Part shown: positions 23,086 through 31,390 of the stretch, piece after piece | Layout: every line of letters begins with the position of its first letter | How positions within the stretch are numbered: position 1 is the stretch's first letter | DNA from: Actinomycetospora succinea | GTDB lineage: Bacteria > Actinomycetota > Actinomycetes > Mycobacteriales > Pseudonocardiaceae | Direction: 5' to 3' | Length of the DNA: 64,000 nt | Assembly (NCBI RefSeq): GCF_004363095.1 | Contig: NZ_SNYO01000003.1 | Span: forward strand, 1-64,000 | Program-made: the position numbers and the translations under genes | Notes under the pieces: generated by a model | The model's input: the letters and a program-made list of their open reading frames with translations, nothing else | What the model was told of the DNA's origin: nothing | Database searches by the model: none

Positions 23086-24693
23086 ATGAGCACCCCCGGC
23101 CTGATGATGGACGTCCCGCTCACCACGTCCCACCTGCTGTGGCGGATGCGCGCGGTGCACCCGGACGCCCGCGTCAGCACGGTGACGGACGCGTCCGGGG
23201 CGTGCCGCACGACGACCTTCGGGGCCGTGGCCGAGCGGGTCGAGCGCCTGGCCGCGGCGCTGGCCGACCTCGGTGTCGGGGCCGGCACGCGCGTCGGCTC
23301 GTTCGCGTGGAACACCCAGGAGCACCTCGAGTGCTACTACGCCGTGATGGGCATGGGCGCGGTGCTCCACACGATCAACCTGCGCCTGCACGAGGACACG
23401 ATCGCCTACACCGTCGAGCACGCCCGTGACGAGGTGATCCTGCTCGACGCCTCGCTGGCCGAGCGCTTCCTGCCGGTGCTCGCGCGGGTCCGCGGAGTGC
23501 GGCACGTCGTGGTGATCGGCGCGCTGCCCGACGGCGTGGAGGTCCCGGACGCCCTCGACTACGACGCGCTCCTGGCCTCGGCCGGCCCGTTCACCTGGCC
23601 CGAGCTGGACGAGCGCAGCGCCGCCTCGCTCTGCTACACGTCGGGCACCACCGGACACCCCAAGGGCGTCCTCTACTCCCACCGCTCGATCGTGCTCCAC
23701 GCGCTCGCGATGGCGGGCACCGACGCGTACGGCATCTCCGGGCGCGACCGCGTGCTCTCGATCGTCCCGATGTTCCACGCCATGGGGTGGGGCCTGCCGT
23801 TCGTCTGCGCCGTCGCGGGCGCCGACCTCGTCATGCCGGCCTCCCACCTGCAGCCCGGACCGGTCAGCCGGGTGGTCGACGAGCAGGGCGTGACCTGGTC
23901 GTGCGGGGTGCCGACGGTCTGGATGGACGTGCTGCGCCACGCCGACGAGACGGCGCAGGCCGGCGGGCCGCCGGTCACGCTCGCGACGCTGCGCACCGTG
24001 ATCTCGGGCGGCACCCAGGTCCCCGAGACCCTCATGCGCGCCTACGAGGAACGCTTCGGCGTCGACCTCGTCCAGGGCTGGGGCATGACCGAGATCTTCC
24101 CGGGCGCGACGCTGAGCATGGACCAGGGCGCCGCCGACCCGGAGCGCTGGTCGCACCGCGGCGCCGCCGGGCGCGTCAGCCCGCTCTACGAGCTGCGCAT
24201 CACGGGTGAGGACGGGACCGCGCTGCCCGCCGACGGCACCGAGGTCGGCGAGGTCGAGGTCCGCGGGCCCGCCGTCGCCGGCGCCTACTTCGCGCCGGAG
24301 GTCGACACCGCCGACCGCTTCCACGACGGCTGGCTGCGCACCGGCGACGTCGGCACCCTCGACCGGCACGGGTGGCTGCGGATCACCGACCGGTCCAAGG
24401 ACGCGATCAAGTCCGGCGGCGAGTGGATCTCGTCGGTCGATCTCGAGGCCGAGCTCATGGCGCACGACGCGGTCCGCGAGGCCGCCGTCGTCGGGCGCCC
24501 CGACCCGCGCTGGAGCGAACGCCCCTTCGCCTACGTCGTCGCCGACGCCCCGGTGACGGTGGACGAGCTGCGCGACTTCCTCGCCGCCCGCGTCGCGCGG
24601 TGGTGGGTGCCGGACGGCTACGCCTTCGTCGAGGCGATCCCGCGCACGAGCACGGGGAAGTTCGACAAGAAGGTGCTCCGCGCCCGGCTATAG
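23086..24693 (+). CDS. medium/long-chain acyl-CoA ligase
   Basis: A 535-residue AMP-forming ligase with CYTSGTTGHPKGVLYSH at about 183-199, the GWGMTEIF adenine motif near 331, GWLRTGDVG, DRSKDAIKSGGEWISSVDLE and the catalytic lysine in RTSTGKFDKKVLR. The KSGGEWISSVDLE hinge is typical of the FadD/AlkK medium-chain type. The ATG at 23086 follows GGAGGAAG. It ends the TetR-controlled operon. Its TAG stop lies in a CTATAG palindrome that also supplies the TAG stop of the convergent VOC gene. Confidence 0.92.
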   Translation: MSTPGLMMDVPLTTSHLLWRMRAVHPDARVSTVTDASGACRTTTFGAVAERVERLAAALADLGVGAGTRVGSFAWNTQEHLECYYAVMGMGAVLHTINLRLHEDTIAYTVEHARDEVILLDASLAERFLPVLARVRGVRHVVVIGALPDGVEVPDALDYDALLASAGPFTWPELDERSAASLCYTSGTTGHPKGVLYSHRSIVLHALAMAGTDAYGISGRDRVLSIVPMFHAMGWGLPFVCAVAGADLVMPASHLQPGPVSRVVDEQGVTWSCGVPTVWMDVLRHADETAQAGGPPVTLATLRTVISGGTQVPETLMRAYEERFGVDLVQGWGMTEIFPGATLSMDQGAADPERWSHRGAAGRVSPLYELRITGEDGTALPADGTEVGEVEVRGPAVAGAYFAPEVDTADRFHDGWLRTGDVGTLDRHGWLRITDRSKDAIKSGGEWISSVDLEAELMAHDAVREAAVVGRPDPRWSERPFAYVVADAPVTVDELRDFLAARVARWWVPDGYAFVEAIPRTSTGKFDKKVLRARL

Positions 24694-25122
24694 CTCCTCG
24701 GCCAGCGCGACGATGATCCCCGACGGTCCGCGCAGGTAGCAGAGCAGGAACATCTCCTCGAACTGCGCGATCTCGCCGACCAGCTCGCCGCCGTGGGCGC
24801 GCAGGCGCTCGACCGTGTCGTGGATGTCGTCGACCGCGAACATCAGCCGGCGCAGGCCGATCGTGTTGGCCGGCGCGCTCGGCTCGGCCGTCGTCGCCGT
24901 CGGTGTCCGGAAGGTCGTCAGCTCCAGCTTGCTGTGGCCGTCCGGCGTCCGCACCATCGCGATCTCGACGCTGACGTCGTCGAGTCCGACGACCCGGTCG
25001 ACCCACGTTCCCTCGGCGGGCATCCGGGCCTCGAGCTCCATGCCGAGCTCGAGGAAGAACGCGATCGCCGCGTCGAGGTCGTCGACGACGACGCCGACGT
25101 GGTCCATCCGCTTGAGTCCCAT
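24688..25122 (-). CDS. VOC superfamily (glyoxalase-like) protein
   Basis: A 144-residue vicinal-oxygen-chelate protein with two beta-alpha-beta units. MDHVGVVVDDLDAAIAFFLELGMELE opens the fold and GLRRLMFAVDDIHDTVERLRAHGGELVG is the second unit. Metal-ligand candidates are the His of DHVGVV, a Glu in SKLELTTF and the C-terminal acidic end. It resembles methylmalonyl-CoA epimerase/lactoylglutathione-lyase-like enzymes. ATG 25122 (MGLKRMDHV) is preferred over the ATG at 25158. It converges on the ligase gene with a 6-bp overlap. Confidence 0.85.
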   Translation of the reverse strand: MGLKRMDHVGVVVDDLDAAIAFFLELGMELEARMPAEGTWVDRVVGLDDVSVEIAMVRTPDGHSKLELTTFRTPTATTAEPSAPANTIGLRRLMFAVDDIHDTVERLRAHGGELVGEIAQFEEMFLLCYLRGPSGIIVALAEEL

Positions 25123-25213
25123 GCCCCGGGGACGGAGCCGGTTCGGAGTTCTCGACATGTCCCGGCGAGAAAGTCGGATGCGTCGGCCCGACGCCGGACG
25201 TCATGGTGCAAGC

Positions 25214-25606
25214 ATGTTGCGACGACGAGCAGGGCGGCACACCCAGCTGCCGCGCACCGCTCTCGCCGTCGCCCGCGCGCTGGTCGACGCGGGACCGCCG
25301 ACGGCCGAGCTGGTCCGCGAGCATGCCGAGCAGTTCGACGAGGTGCTGCCGACGGTGCTGCTCGGCGACCTCGCGCGGTGGTACGTCGCGGCGTCCGTCG
25401 GCCCGGTGGCGGGCTCCCGGGCGGTCGCCGACCGTGTCGTCGTCGCCCTGGCGGAGGAGTTCCGCCGAGGCGACGACGTGATGCGCGCGGTCGTCGCGAC
25501 CGGCTTCCTCGACGCCCTCCCCGGGCCCGGCGAGATGGGGCACGAGGTCGTCGCGCGGCTGCCGCGGCGACTGGGTCGGGAACTGGCGGCGATGCAGGAC
25601 GCGTGA
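25214..25606 (+). CDS. hypothetical protein
   Basis: A 130-residue, Arg- and Ala-rich, probably all-helical cytoplasmic protein starting MLRRRAGRHTQLPRTALAVAR. The central part reads LLGDLARWYVAASVGPV and then EEFRRGDDVMRAVVATGFLDAL. That late pattern resembles small helical proteins of the DUF7674 kind, but I would not assign it. No signal peptide. It stands alone, ends before hairpin 25627-25659 and has no clear ribosome site, so the start is uncertain. Confidence 0.6.
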   Translation: MLRRRAGRHTQLPRTALAVARALVDAGPPTAELVREHAEQFDEVLPTVLLGDLARWYVAASVGPVAGSRAVADRVVVALAEEFRRGDDVMRAVVATGFLDALPGPGEMGHEVVARLPRRLGRELAAMQDA

Positions 25607-25626
25607 GGTCGCGTCGGCCCGCCGAC

Positions 25627-25659
25627 CGTCGACCCGTGTCCCGAGGACACGGGTCGACG
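25627..25659. terminator. bidirectional hairpin, family B copy 1
   Basis: Perfect 15-bp arms (CGTCGACCCGTGTCC and its complement) around a CGA loop, between convergent genes ending at 25606 and 25687. The same core, GACCCGTGTCC, recurs at 55464-55494 with different but still paired outer bases. Confidence 0.85.
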
Positions 25660-25686
25660 CGACGAACGCGCGGGCGGAGGACCGGC

Positions 25687-27048
25687 TCAGCGGCGGAAGC
25701 TGCCCGCGACGTGCGTCTCGGGGATGCGGGTCTCGCCGAAGAGCTTCTCCCGGAAGGTGCCGGGCGCGTACTCGGTCTTGTAGCGGCCGCGCTCCTGGAG
25801 GATCGGGACGACGAGGTCGATGAACTTCTCGTACGTCTCGTGGGCCACGATGCGTGCGATGTTGAACCCGTCGAGGTCGGTCTCGTCCATCCAGCGGATG
25901 AGCTCGTCGGCGACGTGCTGGGCGCTGCCGACCAGGGCCATGTTGGTCCCGCACAGCGCCTTCTCGTCGAGCACCTGACGCAGGGTCCAGCTGTTGTTGC
26001 GGGTGAACATCTCCAGCGCGGTGCGGTTGGAGTCGTTCTCCTCGTAGACGATCGGCTCGTCGAGCGGGTACTGCGACAGGTCGATGCCCATGATCCCGGA
26101 CATCGTCGAGATCAGGCCCTCGAGGCTGGACCACTGCAGGTAGTCGTTGTACGTGGCGCGGGCGAGCTCGTCGGTCTCGTCGACGAACACCGAGACGCCG
26201 GCGAAGAACTTCACCGAGTCGCGCGAGCGCCCGAGGCTCTCGAGCTCCTTGGTCATCGTGGCGATCTTGTCGCGGACGATCTCGATCGTGGTGCCGTTGA
26301 GGTAGATGCCCTCGGCGTGGGTGGCCGCGAACTGCCGGCCGCGCGAGGACCCGCCCGCCTGGAACAGCACCGGCGTGCGCTGCGGGGACGGCTCCGTGGC
26401 GTGGATGGCGCTGAAGCGGTGGAACTCGCCGTCGAAGTCGATCCTCTTGATCCTCGACGGGTCGGCGTAGACGCGGGTGGCCTTGTCCTTCTGCAGCGCA
26501 CCCTCGCCCCAGCTCTCCTCCCAGAGCCGGTAGACGCCCTCGCAGAACTCGTCGGCCATCTCGTAGCGGCGGTCGTGCGGGATGAGGCCGTCGAGCCCCA
26601 TCGCGCGGGCGCCGCTGCCGAGGTAGCTCGTGACGATGTTCCAGCCCAGGCGGCCCTCGAGCAGGTGGTCGAGCGTCGAGATGCGCCGCGCGAACTGGTA
26701 CGGCCGCTCGTAGGTGGCGCTGCCGGTCATCGTGAAGCACAGGTTCTCGGTGACCGCGGCCATGCCGGGCAGCAGCAGCGCGGGGTCGACGCTCGGGGCC
26801 TGCGACCCGTTGCGCAGCGCGCCGTCGGAGTTGCCGCGGTAGACGTCCGGCATGCCGTAGACGTCCGCGATGAACAGGTTGTCGAACAGGCCGCGCTCGA
26901 GCAGCCGCGCGTAGTCGGCCCAGTAGCGCTGCGACGTGTAGTCGATGGCCTTGTCGCGCGGGTGCGCCCACAGCCCGAAGGACTGGAAGCTCGGGTTGCC
27001 CTGCTCCAGGGCGTTGAAGCGGATCTCCTTGGGGCGGGCAGCGGTCAC
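25687..27048 (-). CDS. LLM-class flavin monooxygenase, NtaA/SnaA/DszA type
   Basis: A 453-residue FMNH2-dependent monooxygenase. Family marks are ALEQGNPSFQSFGLWAHP, YWADYARLLERGLFDNLFIAD, RPYQFARRISTLDHLLEGR, GWNIVTSYLGSGARAMGL (about 141-158) and VLFQAGGSSRGRQFAATHAE. This is the nitrilotriacetate monooxygenase component A subgroup. It needs a separate flavin reductase; none is adjacent. The GTG at 27048 follows GAGGAGGAG. It is divergent from the YCII/beta-propeller/isomerase genes and probably oxidises an amine, thioether or similar compound; the substrate is unknown. Confidence 0.92.
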   Translation of the reverse strand: MTAARPKEIRFNALEQGNPSFQSFGLWAHPRDKAIDYTSQRYWADYARLLERGLFDNLFIADVYGMPDVYRGNSDGALRNGSQAPSVDPALLLPGMAAVTENLCFTMTGSATYERPYQFARRISTLDHLLEGRLGWNIVTSYLGSGARAMGLDGLIPHDRRYEMADEFCEGVYRLWEESWGEGALQKDKATRVYADPSRIKRIDFDGEFHRFSAIHATEPSPQRTPVLFQAGGSSRGRQFAATHAEGIYLNGTTIEIVRDKIATMTKELESLGRSRDSVKFFAGVSVFVDETDELARATYNDYLQWSSLEGLISTMSGIMGIDLSQYPLDEPIVYEENDSNRTALEMFTRNNSWTLRQVLDEKALCGTNMALVGSAQHVADELIRWMDETDLDGFNIARIVAHETYEKFIDLVVPILQERGRYKTEYAPGTFREKLFGETRIPETHVAGSFRR

Positions 27049-27061
27049 GCCAGCTCTCCTC

Positions 27062-27089
27062 CTCGACGTCGAGTATCGCTCAGTGAGCG
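27062..27089. promoter_or_regulatory. two palindromes in the divergent promoter region
   Basis: CTCGACGTCGAG (27062-27073) is a perfect 12-bp palindrome overlapping the ribosome-site side of the monooxygenase gene. CGCTCA-G-TGAGCG (27077-27089) is a perfect 13-bp one beside it. They lie between divergent catabolic genes, so they are candidate operators, perhaps for the IclR protein encoded at 29316-30038. Confidence 0.4.
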
Positions 27090-27162
27090 TAACCGCCATT
27101 CTCTGAGATTGGGAAGCGCCAGAGTCTGGACGCGGTGACGGCTCGCGTGGACGATCAGCCGC

Positions 27163-27453
27163 ATGTTCGTGTGCCTGCTGACCTACCACCGCGAGATCGA
27201 CCGGGACGGCCCGCTGTTCGCCGCGCACAAGGCGTTCGTGGAGGAGCACGTGGCCGGCCACCGGTTCCTGTGCTCGGGACCGCGGGTGGGCGTGGCCGGC
27301 GGCGTGATCGTCGCCCGCGGGACGGACGCGGAGGAGGCGCGGGCCCTCTTCGACGCCGACCCGTTCGTCGTCGACGGCACCGCGACCTACGAGCTCGTCC
27401 AGTTCACCGCCGGCCTGGCCGACCCCACGTCCGGGATCGAGGTGCCCGCGTGA
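27163..27453 (+). CDS. YciI/YCII family protein
   Basis: A 96-residue ferredoxin-like protein beginning MFVCLLTYHREIDRDGPLFAAH, with EEHVAGHRFLCSGPRVG and DADPFVVDGTATYELVQF, the normal YciI pattern. The His in AAHKAF and the Asp in DADPF correspond to the conserved His-Asp pair of YciI. The next gene overlaps it by 4 nt (GTGA). Possibly a small hydrolase/lyase or dehalogenase-like accessory enzyme for the monooxygenase product. Confidence 0.85.
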   Translation: MFVCLLTYHREIDRDGPLFAAHKAFVEEHVAGHRFLCSGPRVGVAGGVIVARGTDAEEARALFDADPFVVDGTATYELVQFTAGLADPTSGIEVPA

Positions 27454-28517
27454 GCGACGACGTGCTGATGGTCGCCAGCCAGTTCGGCTGCACGCTGGAC
27501 TTCTTCGACGCCACCACGCTCGAGAAGCTGCACACGGTGCCCGACCTGGTCGCGCAGCCCCACGAGATGGTCTACGACGCCGGCCGCAGGCTCGCCTACC
27601 TCGCCCACACCTACCGCGCGGGCGCGTACAACGAGGGCAAGCCGAAGGCCCACGAGATCTCGGTGATCGACGCCGACGCCCGCGAGGTCGTCGACGTGAT
27701 CGACCTGGCGCCGTACGAGGCGCCGCACGACATCGAGTACGACCCCGCCGCCGACCTCATCTACACCGGCGTCGAGTCGGGGGACGCGGGCAACGGGATC
27801 GTGGTCGTCGACGCCGGGTCGCGGAAGATCGTGGACACGATCCCACTGCGGGCGCGCAACGCGCACTGGATGTGCCTGACCCCCGACGGGTCCAAGGCGT
27901 ACGTGGCGCACAAGGAGGCGCCGGTGCTGTCGGTGGCCGACCTGCACGCCCGCCGCCAGCTCGGCGAGATCGCCTCCCCGGGCGGCGCCGAGGAGATCGA
28001 CTGCTCCCCCGACGGCCGGTACGTCTTCGCCGCCACGCCGATGATGAGCCTGGTCATCAACGTCGCGCAGGGCCAGCTCAACAAGGCGACGCCGCCCCAG
28101 GGCACCCCGTCCCCGAGGCTCCTGAAGATCGACACCGAGACCGACGAGATCGTCGGGCAGCTCGACTTCGCCGAGTACCTCTCGGCCCTGCGCGTCGCCC
28201 CGGACGGCCGCGTCCTCGTCACCGAGTTCCGCTTCCCGGAGCCGGGCACCACGCCCGACGGCCCGGTGCCCGGACGGGTGCACGTCGTCGACCCGGACTC
28301 GCTCGAGCTCCTGGCCTCGGTCGAGGTGGAGGAGCTCCCGTTCACCACGCGGTTCTCCGCCGACGGCGGCACGGCGTTCGTCGCGAACCTGAAGACGGGC
28401 TCGGTGAGCGTCGTCGACCTGGCCTCCTACGCGGTCGTCGCGACGCTGGACAACAACATCGGCCCGGGCTTCGGCGGCACGCACGGGATGTGCCTGGTGC
28501 CCGGGAAGGACGCCTGA
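27450..28517 (+). CDS. YncE-like beta-propeller protein
   Basis: A 355-residue cytoplasmic beta-propeller with recurring blade ends such as HEISVIDADAREVVDVIDL, GIVVVDAGSRKIVDTIPL, RLLKIDTETDEIVGQLDF and VSVVDLASYAVVATL, as in YncE/YVTN repeat proteins. No signal peptide is present, unlike many family members. It is translationally coupled to the YCII gene and ends 1 bp before the isomerase gene. The role is unknown; it might be a lactonase or a binding protein in the monooxygenase pathway. Confidence 0.85.
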   Translation: MSDDVLMVASQFGCTLDFFDATTLEKLHTVPDLVAQPHEMVYDAGRRLAYLAHTYRAGAYNEGKPKAHEISVIDADAREVVDVIDLAPYEAPHDIEYDPAADLIYTGVESGDAGNGIVVVDAGSRKIVDTIPLRARNAHWMCLTPDGSKAYVAHKEAPVLSVADLHARRQLGEIASPGGAEEIDCSPDGRYVFAATPMMSLVINVAQGQLNKATPPQGTPSPRLLKIDTETDEIVGQLDFAEYLSALRVAPDGRVLVTEFRFPEPGTTPDGPVPGRVHVVDPDSLELLASVEVEELPFTTRFSADGGTAFVANLKTGSVSVVDLASYAVVATLDNNIGPGFGGTHGMCLVPGKDA

Positions 28518-28518
28518 C

Positions 28519-29328
28519 GTGGGCCTGCGCGAGCGCACCGACCTCGTCGCCAGCTACTACACGCTCACCGGCGCGCACCTGTCGCACCCACCGCGCCACA
28601 CGCTCGCGGACCGGGCGCGGGCGGCCGCGGCCGCGGGCTTCACCGGCATGGCGCTGGCCCCCGCCGAGGCCGCCGGAGGTGTCGACGCCGTCGTCGCGGC
28701 GCTCGACGGCTTGCCGGCGCCGGAGATCGAGCCGCTGAAGGGCTGGGACTCGGGCGGGCGCGACGACGAGGCCGCGGTGTTCGCGCTGGCCGGCGCGTTC
28801 TCCAGCCGTCAGGTGACCACGATCCAGCTGGTCGACGACGTCCCCGACGACCTGCTCGCCGAGCGCTTCGCCGGCCTGTGCGCCCGCGCCGCCGAGCACG
28901 GGCTCACCGTGGGGTTCGAGCCGCGGGCGAACTCGGTGGTGTCGACGCCCGCGCAGGCCGCGGCGCTGATCGAGGCGTCGGGGGCGGCCCACGCCGGGAT
29001 CGTCCTGGACGCCTACCACGTCCACCGCGCCGGCGTGAGCCTCGACGACCTCGCCCCGCACGCCGCGCGGGTGGTGTCGATCCAGCTCAACGACGCCCTC
29101 GCCCGGCCCCGGCCCGATCCCGGGGAGGACGCGACCGAGTTCCGCCTCGTGCCCGGCGAGGGCGCGATCGACCTGCCCGCCTGGCTCGACGGCCTCGACC
29201 GGCTGGGCATCGACGTGCCGCTCGCCGTCGAGGCGCTGTCGCGCGAGAACAACGCGCGGTCGCTGGCCGACGCAGCCGTGCGGGCGTTCGCCGGGGCGCG
29301 GGCAGTGCTGGCGGGTCAGGAAGGCTGA
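28519..29328 (+). CDS. sugar phosphate isomerase/epimerase-like TIM barrel
   Basis: A 269-residue AP endonuclease 2-type TIM barrel. Metal-binding positions are suggested by GFEPRANSVVSTP, AGIVLDAYHVHRAGV, RVVSIQLNDAL and PLAVEALSREN. The GTG start at 28519 comes immediately after the propeller stop. It overlaps the convergent IclR gene by 13 bp. Enzymes of this fold isomerise or dehydrate sugar- or inositol-like compounds; the substrate here is undetermined. Confidence 0.82.
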   Translation: MGLRERTDLVASYYTLTGAHLSHPPRHTLADRARAAAAAGFTGMALAPAEAAGGVDAVVAALDGLPAPEIEPLKGWDSGGRDDEAAVFALAGAFSSRQVTTIQLVDDVPDDLLAERFAGLCARAAEHGLTVGFEPRANSVVSTPAQAAALIEASGAAHAGIVLDAYHVHRAGVSLDDLAPHAARVVSIQLNDALARPRPDPGEDATEFRLVPGEGAIDLPAWLDGLDRLGIDVPLAVEALSRENNARSLADAAVRAFAGARAVLAGQEG

Positions 29329-30038
29329 GGGACCCACGGCGCCAGACGCCGCGCGGCCTCCTCGATGTCCGGCACGATCTTCTCGACGACCTCGGCCGGC
29401 ATCCGCGACGTCGGGCCCGACAGCGTCACAGCGGCGAGGACCCTGTCGCCCGCGCGCACCGGCACGGCCACGCCCGTCACCCCGGTGAGCAGCCCGTCGG
29501 CCTGCACCGCCCAGCCGCGCTCGGCGGTCTCGCGCAGCTGGCTCAGCAGCTCGACCCGCGAGCCCGCGGCGCGTGACCGGTCGATCAGCGCGGTCTGCTC
29601 GGCCGCGCCGAGCTCCGCCATGAGGACGTGCCCGGTCGCCGTGCCGACCAGCGGGATCGCGTCCCCGACGGGCACCACGCGGCGCAGCTCATGGCGGCTG
29701 TCGACCGATGCGATGCACACCCGGGTGTCGTCGCGGCGCACGTTGAGCGACGCGGTCTCCCCCGTGCGGTCCCGCAGCTCGCCGAGCACCCGGTGGATCG
29801 TCGCCATCGCGTCGCCGCCGGAGCGGGCGTCGCGGACCAGCTTGAACAGCCGCGAGCCGAGCAGGTAGGAGCCGTCGTCGAGCCGGTCGAGCATCTGCTC
29901 CTCGGCCAGGTCGCGCATGATCCGCGACACCGTGGAGAGCGACAGCTCGATCTCCGCGCTGACCCGCGCGGGCGTCGCCGGCCCCCGGGTGGCGACCACC
30001 GACTCGAGGATCGCGACCACCCGCTGCATCGAGCGCAC
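29316..30038 (-). CDS. IclR family transcriptional regulator
   Basis: A 240-residue IclR protein. The winged helix is at about residues 3-60 (TPARVSAEIELSLSTVSRIMRDL), and the effector domain shows RVCIASVDSRHELRR, PLVGTATGHVLMAEL and a closing AAVTLSGPTSRMP. The GTG at 30038 follows AGGGGGG; an ATG three codons later is an alternative. It is divergent from a CoA-transferase operon with a well-formed promoter between, and convergent with the isomerase gene, so it probably controls the whole 25.7-33.1 kb catabolic block. Confidence 0.9.
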   Translation of the reverse strand: MRSMQRVVAILESVVATRGPATPARVSAEIELSLSTVSRIMRDLAEEQMLDRLDDGSYLLGSRLFKLVRDARSGGDAMATIHRVLGELRDRTGETASLNVRRDDTRVCIASVDSRHELRRVVPVGDAIPLVGTATGHVLMAELGAAEQTALIDRSRAAGSRVELLSQLRETAERGWAVQADGLLTGVTGVAVPVRAGDRVLAAVTLSGPTSRMPAEVVEKIVPDIEEAARRLAPWVPQPS

Positions 30039-30088
30039 CGTCGACCCCCCTCTGCGACGTCGTCAGCCTACGGGCCGGGACGACTCCC

Positions 30089-30142
30089 TTGACGCGCTCC
30101 CGCGACGTTCCTAGCGTTGTCCCACAGAGCAGGAGCAACGCT
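30089..30142 (+). promoter_or_regulatory. sigma70-type promoter and inverted repeat
   Basis: TTGACG (30089-30094), a 17-bp spacer and TAGCGT (30112-30117) form a good promoter for the CoA-transferase operon. AGCGTTG (30113-30119) and CAACGCT (30136-30142) are 7-bp inverted arms that overlap the -10 and the likely start of transcription, a plausible IclR site. Confidence 0.65.
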
Positions 30143-30175
30143 CATCAGATGATAGTCGGGCGAGAGGAAGACCGC

Positions 30176-31390
30176 GTGCGGACACGGGCACTGGACGGCC
30201 TGACGGTCATCGACCTGACGCAGGTCGTCAGCGGCGCCGTCACGAGCATGATGCTCGCGGACTTCGGCGCCGAGGTGATCAAGATCGAGCCCATCGGCGG
30301 CGAGACCTACCGCAAGGCGGGGTACGAGCTGCACGGCCCGGGCGGCTCCACGAACCTCAACATCCTGCGCTTCAGCCGCGGAAAGAAGTCGGTCGAGCTG
30401 GACCTCAAGTCCGAGCGCGGGGCCGCGATGCTCGCCGAGCTCGTGACCCAGGCCGACGTCCTCGTCGAAAACTTCCGACCCGGCGTGCTCGACCGCCTCG
30501 GGTTCGGCTGGGAGCGCCTGCACGAGCTCAACCCGCGCCTGGTCTACACCTCGATCAGCGGCTTCGGGCACGACGACGTCCTGCCCAGCCCGTACCAGGA
30601 CCTGCCCGCCTACGCGATCATCGCCGAGGCGATGGCCGGGCTGACGCACCTCGCCGGCGAGGCCGACCGGCCGCCGGCGTGGATGGGCTTCGCGATGTCG
30701 GACATCTTCTCCGGCACCTGCGCCTTCGCCGGCACGATGATCGCGCTGCGCGATCGGGACCGCACCGGCGAGGGCACCCGCGTCGACCTCGGCATGTTCG
30801 ACGCGTCGCTGTTCATGAACGACCTGCCGATGGCCTACCAGGAGCACCTCGGCGAGTCGATGGGCCGCGGGCAGTACGCGCTGCAGTCGCCGTGGGGGCC
30901 GTTCGCCACCCGCGACGGCTACGTGATCATCGCCGTGCTGAACGGCCGCGAGTGGGCGGCGCTGTGCCGCTGCATCGACCGTCCCGACCTCGTCGACCAC
31001 CCCGATCTCGCCACGGGTCACCTGCGGTCGAAGGCGCACGAGGCGCTCGTCCGGCCCGCGGTGGAGGCGTGGACGTCCGCGCGTACGCGGGCCGAGGCCG
31101 TCGCCGCGCTGCAGGCGGCGCGCGTGCCGTCGGCGCCGGTCAACACCACCGAGGACCTGCTGGAGGACCCGCAGGTCGACGCCCGTCAGATGCGCCAGGA
31201 GACGGCGAGCCGCGACCTGGGGACGATCCGCACCATCGGCAACCCGATCAAGGTCGCCAGCTCGCTGGTCGGCCAGGAGCCCACGTCGCTGCCCGGCCTC
31301 GGGGAGCACACCGACGAGGTGCTGCGCTCCCGGCTCGGCCTCGAGGACACGACGATCGCGGCCCTGCGCGAGTCCAAGGTGATCGGCTGA
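30176..31390 (+). CDS. CaiB/BaiF family (type III) CoA-transferase
   Basis: A 404-residue CoA-transferase with LDGLTVIDLTQVVSGAVTSM, AEVIKIEPIGGE and VENFRPGVLDRLGFG. The catalytic aspartate is D176 in GFAMSDIFSGTCAF. GTG 30176 is chosen because AGAGGAAG lies 7 nt upstream; the earlier ATG at 30149 has no ribosome site. First gene of a three-gene operon ending in a thiolase, so it probably activates an acid that is then thiolysed. It is only distantly like the CaiB-type protein at 6869. Confidence 0.9.
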   Translation: MRTRALDGLTVIDLTQVVSGAVTSMMLADFGAEVIKIEPIGGETYRKAGYELHGPGGSTNLNILRFSRGKKSVELDLKSERGAAMLAELVTQADVLVENFRPGVLDRLGFGWERLHELNPRLVYTSISGFGHDDVLPSPYQDLPAYAIIAEAMAGLTHLAGEADRPPAWMGFAMSDIFSGTCAFAGTMIALRDRDRTGEGTRVDLGMFDASLFMNDLPMAYQEHLGESMGRGQYALQSPWGPFATRDGYVIIAVLNGREWAALCRCIDRPDLVDHPDLATGHLRSKAHEALVRPAVEAWTSARTRAEAVAALQAARVPSAPVNTTEDLLEDPQVDARQMRQETASRDLGTIRTIGNPIKVASSLVGQEPTSLPGLGEHTDEVLRSRLGLEDTTIAALRESKVIG

